Shown in pieces: positions 1-7,126 of a DNA stretch of 64,000 nt (positions within the stretch are counted from its first letter, which is position 1; the number at the start of each line of letters is the position of its first letter). The stretch comes from Arthrobacter celericrescens (lineage in GTDB: Bacteria; Actinomycetota; Actinomycetes; Actinomycetales; Micrococcaceae): assembly GCF_003614925.1 (NCBI RefSeq), contig NZ_QYLP01000021.1:87315-151314 (forward strand), in the 5' to 3' direction. The translations under genes were made by a program, and so were the position numbers. The notes beneath the pieces are model-generated. The model was not told the DNA's origin, made no database searches, and was given only the letters and a program-made list of their open reading frames with translations.

Positions 1-729
1 CGCGTAGGTGCCCAGGGAGTCGAGCCCGTACTGGCCGATAATGAACGCCATGGCGCCGAACGCGCCGATGGGTGCCACCCTCATGACCCAGCTCATGATC
101 CTGAAGAAGATCTCGAGGACTGTTTCCATCAGGGTCAGCACCGGAGCACACCGTTCCTTGCCGATCACCACCACGGCGGCGCCGAAAAACACCGAAAAGC
201 ACAGCACCTGGAGCAGGCTGTTGTTCGCGAAGGCGCCCACCACGCTGGCGGGGATGATGCCGAGCAGGAACTGTCCCGCGTCCTTTGGCGGGGCGGTGCC
301 GGTCTTGGCGTTCAGCGCGTCCTGGCTGAGCGAGTTCGGATCGATGTTGAGCCCGGCGCCGGGCTGCACCAGGTTGCCCACCAACAGCCCGAAAGCCAGG
401 GCGAACAGCGTAGCCGCGGTGAAGTAGGCCAGCGCCTTGACGCCCACCCGCCCCACGGCCTTGACGTCGCCCACCGCGGCGATTCCGGTGACGATCACCA
501 GGAAGATCAGCGGGGCGATGATCATCTTGATGAGCTGGATGAAGCCGTCGCCGAGGGGCCGCAGCGCCGCGCCGAGCTCCGGCCAGAAGTGGCCGATCAG
601 CACGCCGGCCACGACGGCGATCAGGATCTGCAGGAAGAGGGACCGGTAGAACGGCTTCGACGGCGGGGCCTTGGTGCCGGTGGCGGGGGCCGCCGTGTGG
701 GCGACGGGGGAAGAGGCATTGAGGGTCAT
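1..729 (-). CDS. dctA: C4-dicarboxylate/proton symporter (DctA/GltP family), C-terminus cut by window edge
   Basis: Membrane symporter of the dicarboxylate/amino acid:cation family that would import succinate, fumarate or malate. Reading down from the ATG at 729 the frame stays open for 243 codons to base 1, so only the N-terminal half (the family is usually about 450 residues) is present. Seen: a polar N-terminal tail of about 29 residues, hydrophobic segments near residues 31-50, 66-86, 100-122 and 175-190, and the IKMIIAPLIF segment typical of the family. The start is the first ATG, followed upstream by a 226-base gap shared with the divergent toxin-antitoxin operon. Transport class is secure; the exact substrate is inferred. 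Confidence 0.85.
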   Translation of the reverse strand, partial: MTLNASSPVAHTAAPATGTKAPPSKPFYRSLFLQILIAVVAGVLIGHFWPELGAALRPLGDGFIQLIKMIIAPLIFLVIVTGIAAVGDVKAVGRVGVKALAYFTAATLFALAFGLLVGNLVQPGAGLNIDPNSLSQDALNAKTGTAPPKDAGQFLLGIIPASVVGAFANNSLLQVLCFSVFFGAAVVVIGKERCAPVLTLMETVLEIFFRIMSWVMRVAPIGAFGAMAFIIGQYGLDSLGTYA

Positions 730-905
730 GGTTGCCCACCCTAGGGAAGCCGGATTTCAGTCGTGTGGCACAAACATCACATGACGAAGCATGCTTGAAA
801 CATTCGTTCCATCGAGTGCCGTGCGGTTCGACTTTCTCCAGGCGCCTCGCTGCAACCCTTGCCGAGCAGTGCTCAGCTTGAGGGAAGTGCATTATCGGCA
901 AAATA

Positions 906-925
906 TACAAAATCGCGATTCTGTA
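906..925. promoter_or_regulatory. Near-perfect 20-bp palindrome, probable toxin-antitoxin autoregulatory operator
   Basis: TACAAAATCGCGATTCTGTA matches its own reverse complement at 18 of 20 positions. It lies 30 bases upstream of the antitoxin ATG. A TAGAAT hexamer at 944-949 could be the -10 box, which would put the palindrome over the -35 region and the transcription start at or next to the A of the ATG. No ribosome-binding site precedes the ATG, which fits a leaderless mRNA. Phd/YefM antitoxins, alone or with toxin, bind such palindromes to repress their operon; binding here is inferred. Confidence 0.6.
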
Positions 926-955
926 CATTTTGAGACTCGCGCATAGAATTGACCC

Positions 956-1219
956 ATGAGTGAGATGTCGTTGACTGCCGCGCGCACGCACCTGGCCGAG
1001 GCAGTAGATGCTGCCCGGATGCAGCACGATCCGGTGTGGCTAACCAAGCATGGCAAGCGCCTGGCAGCAGTGATCGACGCCGAAGATCTGGACCGCCTGC
1101 TGCAGGCAGCCGAAGACCTGGACGATCTGCGCTCGGCCCAGGCCGCCCGAGTTGAACGCACTGCCGGCGCGGAGCCGATTCCCTGGGATGAGGTCAAGGC
1201 CGACCTGGGCCTGCTGTGA
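956..1219 (+). CDS. Phd/YefM-family antitoxin of a type II toxin-antitoxin pair
   Basis: 87-residue DNA-binding antitoxin. The N-terminal half (MSLTAARTHLAEAVDAAR, then a LTKHGKRLAAVIDAEDLDRL segment) has the Phd/YefM fold pattern in which a short beta hairpin with a K/RxGK/R-type turn is followed by an alanine-valine strand. The acidic C-terminal tail, including PWDEVKADLGLL, is the part that normally wraps and neutralises the toxin. The TGA stop overlaps the GTG start of the RelE-like toxin by 4 bases (GTGA), so the two are translationally coupled. Expected role: repress the operon through the 906-925 palindrome and block the toxin. Confidence 0.88.
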   Translation: MSEMSLTAARTHLAEAVDAARMQHDPVWLTKHGKRLAAVIDAEDLDRLLQAAEDLDDLRSAQAARVERTAGAEPIPWDEVKADLGLL

Positions 1220-1479
1220 CCTACAAGGTCCAGGTTGACCACGCTGCGCTGCGGCAGCTGCGCAAGCTCGACCCGCAGGCCCGGCAGCGGGTGGCCGCAG
1301 CGATCGAATTACTGTCTGATAATCCGCGCCCGCCCGGAGCCAAGAAGCTTGTCGGAGGCGAGGGCGAATGGCGCGTACGAACCGGGGATTACAGGATCAT
1401 CTATGAAGTCCATGACGACGTTCTCATTGTCCTGGTCGTCGCTGTCGGCAACCGTCGGGATACTTACAAGAACCGCTGA
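1216..1479 (+). CDS. RelE/ParE-family toxin
   Basis: 87-residue basic protein of the RelE/YoeB-like ribonuclease fold. Seen: an N-terminal strand and helix (VDHAALRQLRKLDPQARQRV), the conserved middle GAKKLVGGEGEWRVRTGDYRIIYEV and the C-terminal VGNRRDTYKNR. The conserved arginines in the WRVRTGDYRIIYE region and the final Arg/Tyr cluster are the residues that usually contact or cut mRNA in the ribosomal A site. It starts with GTG at 1216 and overlaps the antitoxin stop. Being close to full family length with an intact C-terminus it is probably active; the exact target is not shown by sequence. Confidence 0.88.
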   Translation: MTYKVQVDHAALRQLRKLDPQARQRVAAAIELLSDNPRPPGAKKLVGGEGEWRVRTGDYRIIYEVHDDVLIVLVVAVGNRRDTYKNR

Positions 1480-1493
1480 TCGTTCGAAGCGCC

Positions 1494-1736
1494 ATGACCA
1501 CCATCTTTGAAGTTGATTCCGACTTCATACTCTCCGAGCAGATACCCCTTGTAGCGGGTGACCTTAGATATGGTTTGGACCGGTTCTTTATCAACGACCA
1601 GACCGTCATTGACATAGCTGTCGGTGCAGTCGGGCGGGGAAGTGCCGATCCCTTGCTCCACGAGCTCGCAGCGTTGCTACCAACGGCGCCAGGGATCGGT
1701 CCGACGCCGTCGGCGCTCCCCGAGGTGACGGCCTAG
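1494..1736 (+). CDS. Small hypothetical protein, possibly a gene remnant
   Basis: An 80-codon open frame 14 bases after the toxin gene. The N-terminal 50 residues look protein-like (a run of strands with VDSDFILSEQIPLVAGDLRYGL) while the C-terminus becomes Pro/Ala-rich and may be random extension. There is no convincing ribosome-binding site before the ATG. I do not recognise a family. It may be a truncated piece of a larger gene left beside the toxin-antitoxin pair, or a real short accessory gene of that operon. Confidence 0.3.
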   Translation: MTTIFEVDSDFILSEQIPLVAGDLRYGLDRFFINDQTVIDIAVGAVGRGSADPLLHELAALLPTAPGIGPTPSALPEVTA

Positions 1737-1800
1737 CGCGCACCTCGGAGGTGCGCCCTCCCCAACTACCCAACATCAGGCGACACCTGCCGCTCGCCAC

Positions 1801-1816
1801 CTCGACATATGTCGAG
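1801..1816. promoter_or_regulatory. Perfect 16-bp palindrome upstream of alanine dehydrogenase
   Basis: CTCGACATATGTCGAG is an exact palindrome centred about 160 bases before the ald start codon. A possible -10 hexamer TATTCT lies at 1902-1907 between it and the gene. In related bacteria ald is controlled by Lrp/AsnC-type or PucR-type activators that bind symmetrical sites upstream of the promoter, so this is a candidate activator site. No such regulator gene lies in the window next to it. Confidence 0.4.
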
Positions 1817-1967
1817 CCGAAAATCGCAAAAACCGCGGAATCATGCGGAAGTCGCGTCCCGCCGTCGTGCACTTTCCTGTCTGGTGGCTCACAAGCGGAT
1901 CTATTCTGGAATCACAGTCCCCCACCGCACAAAGGCCCAGTAAGCCTTTCGACAATGGAGCCCAAAA

Positions 1968-3086
1968 ATGATCATCGGCGTCCCCAAAGAGATCAAGAAC
2001 AACGAATTCCGTGTAGCCATCACTGCGGCCGGAGTTCACGAGTTCCGCACCCACGGCCACACCGTGCTGGTGGAGCGCGGCGCAGGCCTGGGCTCAGGCA
2101 TCACCGACGAGGAATACTCGATCGCCGGCGCAGAAATCGTGGCCGAAGCCGATGACGTGTGGGCCCGCGCCGACATGGTCATGAAGGTCAAGGAACCCAT
2201 TGCCGCTGAATACCACCGCTTCCGCAAGGGCCTGATCCTCTTCACCTACCTGCACCTGGCTGCCGAGCCCGAGCTCACCCAGGAGCTCATCAACTCCGGC
2301 GTCACCGCCATCGCCTACGAGACCGTGCAGGACGGCCGCGCACTGCCGCTGCTGGCCCCGATGTCCGAGGTCGCCGGCCGCCTGTCCGTGCAGGTAGGCG
2401 CCAACTCGCTCATGGCTCCGGCCGGCGGCAAGGGCGTGCTGCTGGGCGGCGTCCCGGGTGTCCGCCCGGCCAAGGTCGTGGTGCTGGGTGCGGGCGTGGC
2501 CGGCACCAACGCCGCCGCAATGGCCCTGGGCCTCGGCGCCGACGTGACCATCATGGACATCAACATCAACCGCCTGCGCGAACTGGACGCCCAGTACCAG
2601 GGCCGGCTGAAGACCGTGGCCTCCAACGCCTATGAGATCGAGAAGGCCGTGGTGGACGCCGACCTGGTGATCGGCTCCGTGCTGATCCCGGGCGCCAAGG
2701 CCCCGAAGCTGGTCTCCAACGAACTGGTCTCCCGCATGAAGCCGGGCTCCGTGCTGGTGGACATCGCCGTGGACCAGGGCGGCTGCTTCGCCGACACCCA
2801 CCCCACCACGCACCAGGAACCCACCTACAAGGTGCACAACTCCATCTTCTACTGCGTCGCCAACATGCCCGGCGCCGTGCCCAACACCTCCACCTACGCG
2901 CTGACCAACGTCACCCTGCGCTACGCCGTGGCCCTGGCCAACCTGGGCGTCAAGGCCGCCTTCGACCGCGACCCCGCCCTGGCCGCCGGCCTCAACATCG
3001 CCGCCGGCCACGTGGCACACCACTCGGTGTCCGAGGCCCACGGCCTGCCGTTGGTGGCTGACTGGCACGAGCTCGTCTCCGCCTAA
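1968..3086 (+). CDS. ald: Alanine dehydrogenase
   Basis: Cytoplasmic NAD-dependent enzyme interconverting L-alanine and pyruvate plus ammonium. At 372 residues it has the family length. Seen: N-terminal MIIGVPKEIKNNEFRVA, substrate and catalytic residues Lys75 and His96 in the VKEP and YLHLA motifs, the NAD-binding GxGxxG (GAGVAG, 174-179), and Asp269 in the DIAVDQGG loop. The start ATG follows a GGAG-containing leader. It is monocistronic: the next gene converges from the minus strand 18 bases downstream. Regulation may involve the palindrome at 1801-1816. Confidence 0.97.
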   Translation: MIIGVPKEIKNNEFRVAITAAGVHEFRTHGHTVLVERGAGLGSGITDEEYSIAGAEIVAEADDVWARADMVMKVKEPIAAEYHRFRKGLILFTYLHLAAEPELTQELINSGVTAIAYETVQDGRALPLLAPMSEVAGRLSVQVGANSLMAPAGGKGVLLGGVPGVRPAKVVVLGAGVAGTNAAAMALGLGADVTIMDININRLRELDAQYQGRLKTVASNAYEIEKAVVDADLVIGSVLIPGAKAPKLVSNELVSRMKPGSVLVDIAVDQGGCFADTHPTTHQEPTYKVHNSIFYCVANMPGAVPNTSTYALTNVTLRYAVALANLGVKAAFDRDPALAAGLNIAAGHVAHHSVSEAHGLPLVADWHELVSA

Positions 3087-3104
3087 GTTTGTCCCGCACA
3101 ACCC

Positions 3105-3776
3105 TCACCGCTTGGCGGGAACCTCCGGCAGGGATGGCGACGGGACCGGCGCAGGAACAGAGGGCACCATAACGGGTGGTTCGACCCTCCGGTCCAATGG
3201 AACGTCGGGCAGCTCCGGGCGCGGCAGCTCCGGAGCGACCGGGGGCTTCGGAGCCAGCGGGGCCGGTTCTCCGGTTCCGGGCGTGACGGTTACAGATGGC
3301 ATGGGTGAAGGTGCCGTGTTGGAAGGCACCGGGACTACCGGCGTTGCCGGGTCGATCGGATGCGCCGGCGGCACGGCGGGCGGCGCCGGGACCAGCTTCG
3401 AGACAACAGTGCCCACCGCGGACCCCAGCTGGCCCAAGGCGCCCGGGATGCCGCCGTCGGACGCTGCCGCAGCCGTTGCCCCGGCGGCAAGGGACGCGGC
3501 GACGGCGACGGCGGTCACCGCCAGCCGGCGCTTCCTCCGGCGCGCGGCCAGCTCGTCAACGGAGGCAGGCGCCGGGCCGCCGGCCTCAGGGGCGGCCGGC
3601 GAAGCGGCGCCGGACGCCATCAAAGCGCGGAGGGCGTTGGACGGCTCAGGGCGGACGTCAGCCAGGGCGCGGAGTTCCAGCAGTCCGTCCCGGATGTCCG
3701 CGGAATCCTCCAGGCCGGCTTCGGCCAGCAGGCGGTTGATGCCCGCGGCGCCGCCGTCGGCGCGGTGTTCGCTCAT
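3105..3776 (-). CDS. Membrane-anchored anti-sigma-like protein with proline-rich extracytoplasmic tail
   Basis: 223-residue protein whose ATG overlaps the ECF sigma factor stop in an ATGA junction, the usual arrangement for a sigma factor and its cognate regulator. Seen: a cytoplasmic N-terminal domain of about 80 residues with an acidic leucine-rich helix (DIRDGLLELRALADVRPEPS), a basic RRRKRR stop-transfer patch, one transmembrane helix at about 84-105 and a long Pro/Val/Ala-rich outside tail (about 130-223). No HxxxCxxC zinc motif of ZAS anti-sigma factors is visible. It could instead be a wall-spanning protein of the regulon; the operon layout favours the anti-sigma role. Confidence 0.65.
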   Translation of the reverse strand: MSEHRADGGAAGINRLLAEAGLEDSADIRDGLLELRALADVRPEPSNALRALMASGAASPAAPEAGGPAPASVDELAARRRKRRLAVTAVAVAASLAAGATAAAASDGGIPGALGQLGSAVGTVVSKLVPAPPAVPPAHPIDPATPVVPVPSNTAPSPMPSVTVTPGTGEPAPLAPKPPVAPELPRPELPDVPLDRRVEPPVMVPSVPAPVPSPSLPEVPAKR

Positions 3777-4324
3777 GATGTGCCATTCCTTTGCTGCGCG
3801 CACTCCCGGAGTGCGAGCAAGGCCCTGCGCTGCAGTTGTTTCACGGCTCCTTGTGTCTTGCCCATGATGGTGGCCGTTTCTTCCAGGGAGAGGTCGGCCA
3901 CGACCCGCAATGCCAGCACCTCGCGGTAGTCGTCCCTGAGCCCGTCGAGGAGTTCGGTCACGCCGAGCCCGCCGCCGTGACCGAACGCCTGGGCCTCGGC
4001 CGACGGTGTGCGGCGCTCGTCCTGCCCGGGGTCGAAAGGGCTGAAGGCAGGTTCGCGTTCCCGCTTCCGGTAATGGTCCACCAGTCGGGCGTGCGCGATC
4101 GAAAAGAGCAGGGACTTGGCGCCCTGGAGTCCCCCTTGGAGGGACGGGATTTTCGGATAAAGCGCCAGGAAGACGTCCTGGGTGACAGCCTCGGGATCGT
4201 GGACGCCGCGGGCGCGCAGGTATCCGAGGACCTGGCCGGAAAAGCTGTTGTAGGCAGCCGTGAAGAGCAGCGCGGGGTCTTCCGCGTCCGTCTGCACATA
4301 TTCCTCAGCCAAGGGGTCCAGCAC
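3773..4324 (-). CDS. ECF-type RNA polymerase sigma factor
   Basis: 183-residue alternative sigma factor. Region 2 spans about residues 25-90, with EAVTQDVFLALY (-10 recognition helix area) and the LFSIAHARLVDHYRKRE segment. Region 4 spans about 125-178 with the helix-turn-helix LSLEETATIMGKTQGAVKQLQRRALLAL for the -35 box. There is no region 3 or SnoaL extension. The downstream gene at 3105-3776 overlaps by 4 bases and probably anchors or inhibits it. A hairpin at 4401-4434 separates it from the preceding secreted-protein gene. Target promoters probably resemble the GGAAC-N18-CGTG site found at 5249-5275. Confidence 0.9.
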   Translation of the reverse strand: MLDPLAEEYVQTDAEDPALLFTAAYNSFSGQVLGYLRARGVHDPEAVTQDVFLALYPKIPSLQGGLQGAKSLLFSIAHARLVDHYRKREREPAFSPFDPGQDERRTPSAEAQAFGHGGGLGVTELLDGLRDDYREVLALRVVADLSLEETATIMGKTQGAVKQLQRRALLALRECAQQRNGTS

Positions 4325-4400
4325 CCGCGGCCCTCCATCCCACGCGGCGCCCCTGCCCCTACCGATGATGCGGAGGAACGGCGCCGTCGTCCGTTGCGTG

Positions 4401-4434
4401 GCGGGGCTCCCTGCCCGAAAACAGGGAGCCCCGC
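4401..4434 (-). terminator. Hairpin terminator after the secreted coiled-coil protein gene
   Basis: A perfect 13-bp inverted repeat (GCGGGGCTCCCTG, loop of 8, CAGGGAGCCCCGC) lies 24 bases beyond the stop of the minus-strand gene 4458-5168. No long T tract follows, as is common in high-GC actinobacteria. It should stop read-through into the sigma-factor gene. Confidence 0.75.
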
Positions 4435-4457
4435 GTCGTTAAAGCCTAGCCGCGGGG

Positions 4458-5168
4458 CTAGGGACGGACGGAATCGACGGGTCCATCGACCTGGCCGGGC
4501 AGCTCGGCCGGGGCGCCCGGGACGGCAGGCACGGCGGGCGTTGCCGGTACGGCCGGAGCCGCGGGAACGGCCGGGGTGGCCGGCACTGCCGGAAGGGCTG
4601 CGTTCTCCCCGGCGTTAGCACCAGCGTTGGCCTCGGCGTCGGCCGCACCGCGGGCGGCGAATTCGGCTTCGACACCCGCCACGAGGTGCTCGCAATGGGT
4701 TCCAACGTTGCCTTCGCCGCCGGCGGCGACCACCAGGGACTGGTAGCCCGGAATCTTGGCGTCAGCGTTCAGCCCGCCGCTGAGCAGCGCCCTGCAGAGG
4801 CCGAAGGATTCGGGCAGGGCGACGCCGGCGGCCTTGGCCTTCGCGGCCTCGACGGCGTCCTCGATCTTTGCCTGCGCGTCGTTGACGGCGTCGGACGCCT
4901 TGGCTTGCGCCTCATCTGCCGCGTCGGCAGCCTTAGCCTGGGCGTCGGCGGCAGCGGCGGCAGCCTTCGCCTTCGCGGCAGCGGCTTCCGCGGCGAGGTC
5001 CTGGACGGCCGGAGCGGGTGCGCCGATCAGTTCGTGGGCCTTCTGCTGGAGATCGGCAGGAAGCACCCCGGCGAATGCGGCAGCACCGGAACCGCCCACG
5101 GTGACGGCTCCGGCGGCGAGCAGGCCGGCTGCGACTTTGCTGGTGGCAAGGACAGTGAACATGGACAT
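4458..5168 (-). CDS. Secreted or surface Ala-rich coiled-coil protein with Pro-Ala tail
   Basis: 236 residues. The N-terminus has a hydrophobic Ala/Gly/Val stretch (about residues 8-34) that reads as a signal peptide or anchor. Residues about 58-112 form an Ala/Lys/Asp/Glu repeat with DAQAKAADAADEAQAKASD-like units, expected to be a long helix or coiled coil. A small domain with two cysteines (near LCRALLS and THCEHL) follows, and the last 50 residues are PATPAVP-type repeats that could cross the cell wall. I do not recognise a named family. An ECF-type promoter sits upstream, so it may be a target of the neighbouring sigma factor. Confidence 0.7.
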   Translation of the reverse strand: MSMFTVLATSKVAAGLLAAGAVTVGGSGAAAFAGVLPADLQQKAHELIGAPAPAVQDLAAEAAAAKAKAAAAAADAQAKAADAADEAQAKASDAVNDAQAKIEDAVEAAKAKAAGVALPESFGLCRALLSGGLNADAKIPGYQSLVVAAGGEGNVGTHCEHLVAGVEAEFAARGAADAEANAGANAGENAALPAVPATPAVPAAPAVPATPAVPAVPGAPAELPGQVDGPVDSVRP

Positions 5169-5248
5169 GGAATCCTCCGACAGATGTCTGGCTTTGGCAC
5201 GGCAGCAACGGTCGGCTGCCGGTGGTCAGTGGTGCGGGGCGTTGCCCG

Positions 5249-5275
5249 CACGCCTTTTACATCGACGTCGGTTCC
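5249..5275 (-). promoter_or_regulatory. ECF-sigma-type promoter for the 4458-5168 gene
   Basis: On the minus strand GGAAC (5275-5271) is followed after exactly 18 bases by CGTG (5252-5249). GGAA[C/T] with an 18-base spacer and CGT at -10 matches the pattern of group IV sigma promoters in actinobacteria. It places the start of transcription roughly 70 bases before the ATG at 5168. Confidence 0.5.
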
Positions 5276-5304
5276 GGAAAAGTTACTCGTTCACGGAAGA
5301 ATTC

Positions 5305-6363
5305 TCAGGCGGCGATCGTCCGTGCCTGTTCGATCAGCTCCAGCACCGCGGCCGAGTCCTCCGGATCCACCGGGAGCGGCAGCGCGGAGGAGGCTCCGCC
5401 GTCGGCGATTTTATCCGCGAGGATCCGGTAGAACTCCTGGTAGGCGCCGCGCTCGGTGGGCACGGGCGTGCGCACTCCGTCGCGCTCCAGGATGCCGTAG
5501 TTTTCCTGTCGATCCAGGCCGTAGCCCGGGTCCGTGGGCAGCCCGCCGGAGAGGATGAAGGGTTCCTGCGGGTCGGCGCCGAACTTGACGAAGCCGGCGT
5601 CGCTGCCCAGGATCCGGAAGCGCGGGCCGTGCAGGCGGCTGCTCAGGTTCAGGGCGTGGTGGCTGATGACGCCTGAGTCGTGGCGGAGGGCCAGGAAGAT
5701 GTCGTCGTCGGCGCGTTCCTGGACGCGGCGCGCGGTGATTTCCGCGTAGCTGACCGTCGCGGGTCCCAGCAGTTTCAGGGCGAGGTCCAGCACGTGGGTG
5801 CCGAGGTCGTAAAGCACCCCGCCGCCCTCGTCCACGCCGGCGCCGACCTTCCACGCCTTGCTGATCTCCGGCGCCCAGCGCTCCATGGAACTTTCGAACC
5901 GCAGCACCTCACCCAGCACGCCGGCGTCGAGCAGCTTCTTCACGGTGAGCGCGTCGCCGTCCCAGCGGCGGTTCTGGTAGACGGTGAGGACGCGGCCAAG
6001 CCGCGCCGACAGGTCGATCAGTTCCCGCGCCTGCGCGCTGTGCACGGTGAACGGTTTGTCCACGACGACGTCGAAGCCGGCTTCCAGCGCCGCTTTCGCC
6101 AGCGGGTAGTGGCTTGCCGGCGGCGTCCCGAGGACGATCAGGTCCAGCTCCCCGGCGAGCGCGAGGATGTCCTCCGGCCGGTCCACGAGCCGGACCCCCG
6201 GATAGCGCTCCGTTGCCGCCCGGCGGCGCCCGGCGTCGGAGGTGGCGATCACGTCCAGCGAGTACGCGGGGTCCGCGGCGAGGAACGGTGCGTGGAAGAC
6301 GCTGCCGGAGAGGCCGTAGCCGGCGACGGCGGCGCGGATGGGGGTGCTGGTAGCTGGCGTCAT
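5305..6363 (-). CDS. Gfo/Idh/MocA-family NAD(P)-dependent oxidoreductase
   Basis: 352-residue cytoplasmic dehydrogenase. The N-terminal Rossmann fold carries the AVAGYGLSGSVFHAP dinucleotide loop, and the signature V-D-K-P (about residues 101-104) marks the family. The C-terminal half has the open sheet domain, with GGGVLYDLGTHVLDLAL providing the conserved histidine region. The family oxidises or reduces cyclic sugars, inositols and related polyols; the substrate here is unknown. It is likely monocistronic, followed on the same strand (upstream) by the MntR-like gene with a gap of 17 bases, so co-transcription with that regulator is possible. Confidence 0.9.
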   Translation of the reverse strand: MTPATSTPIRAAVAGYGLSGSVFHAPFLAADPAYSLDVIATSDAGRRRAATERYPGVRLVDRPEDILALAGELDLIVLGTPPASHYPLAKAALEAGFDVVVDKPFTVHSAQARELIDLSARLGRVLTVYQNRRWDGDALTVKKLLDAGVLGEVLRFESSMERWAPEISKAWKVGAGVDEGGGVLYDLGTHVLDLALKLLGPATVSYAEITARRVQERADDDIFLALRHDSGVISHHALNLSSRLHGPRFRILGSDAGFVKFGADPQEPFILSGGLPTDPGYGLDRQENYGILERDGVRTPVPTERGAYQEFYRILADKIADGGASSALPLPVDPEDSAAVLELIEQARTIAA

Positions 6364-6380
6364 GCTGCCAAGGCTACCGC

Positions 6381-7055
6381 TCAGGCCGCAACAACCCAGA
6401 TGGCTTCGGCCGCCGCGGATCCCAGGTCTATTTCGTGGCCGTTTTCCTCGATCCTGATGTTGGTGAGGTCGGCGTAGGGGCGTTGGCCCAGCACGGTCAG
6501 CCGGGTGTCGGGTTTGAGTCCGAGCTCGGCGAAGTAGCGCAGCATGTCCGGGTTTGCATCGGAGATCCTGGTGATGGTGACGTTCGTGCCTGGCTCGGTG
6601 GCCGCGAGGGGTCCGGCAGCCGGTCGGTGGGGTGTGCCGTCGGCGGCAGGGATCGGGTCGCCGTGCGGGTCCCGGGTGGGGTGGCCGAGCAGGGTGTCGA
6701 TCTTGTCGATCAAAGTGTCGGAGACGGCGTGCTCGAGCACTTCGGCTTCGTCATGCACTTCGTCCCACCGGTAGTTGAGGGTTTCGACGAGGAAGGTTTC
6801 CAGCAGCCGGTGCCGGCGGACCATTGTGACGGCGTGTTCGCGTCCGGTGGGCGTGAGTTCGATGCTTCTGTAGGGGGCGTGCTCGACCAGTCCCTGTTTG
6901 GCCAGTTTCCGGATTCCGTCCGAGACGGTGGACGGGGTCACTCCGAGGCGTTCGGCCATGGCTCCGATGGTGATGGGTTCGGAGGACCATTCCGTGGCTG
7001 ACCAGATGAGCTTGAGGTAGTCCTGGGCGGATGTGGTCAGGTCTGAGACTGGCAT
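6381..7055 (-). CDS. DtxR/MntR-family metal-dependent transcriptional regulator
   Basis: 224 residues from the ATG at 7055 (an upstream in-frame ATG at 7097 would run into the operator). Seen: an N-terminal winged helix (TIGAMAERLGVTPSTVSDGIRKLAKQ split around the turn), a metal-binding and dimerisation helix pair (RRHRLLETFLVE and HDEAEVLEHAVSDTL) and a C-terminal SH3/FeoA-like domain (about 155-224). At the position of the metal-binding Cys102 of DtxR there is a glutamate, which favours manganese over iron. It is transcribed divergently from the multicopper oxidase/ZIP operon, and the shared 7083-7112 region carries a CTAG-centred palindrome suited to this family. Confidence 0.88.
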   Translation of the reverse strand: MPVSDLTTSAQDYLKLIWSATEWSSEPITIGAMAERLGVTPSTVSDGIRKLAKQGLVEHAPYRSIELTPTGREHAVTMVRRHRLLETFLVETLNYRWDEVHDEAEVLEHAVSDTLIDKIDTLLGHPTRDPHGDPIPAADGTPHRPAAGPLAATEPGTNVTITRISDANPDMLRYFAELGLKPDTRLTVLGQRPYADLTNIRIEENGHEIDLGSAAAEAIWVVAA

Positions 7056-7082
7056 AAGGCCATCATATCCCCCGATCATAAA

Positions 7083-7112
7083 TGTTAGACTAGCCAAACA
7101 AACATGTTAGAC
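7083..7112. promoter_or_regulatory. Probable MntR-type operator between divergent genes
   Basis: TGTTAGACTAGCCAAACA (7083-7100) is an 18-bp imperfect palindrome centred on CTAG, with TGTT and AACA ends, close in style to DtxR-family boxes. Its left half recurs: ATGTTAGAC is found at 7082-7090 and again at 7104-7112, 22 bases or about two helical turns apart. The sites overlap the likely start region of both the regulator and the multicopper oxidase gene. Confidence 0.6.
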
Positions 7113-7126
7113 ACATGGAGGATGCG

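Noticed and set aside
2094..3101. Minus-strand frame opposite alanine dehydrogenase
   Set aside because: Gly/Val/His-rich antisense shadow of a certain gene.
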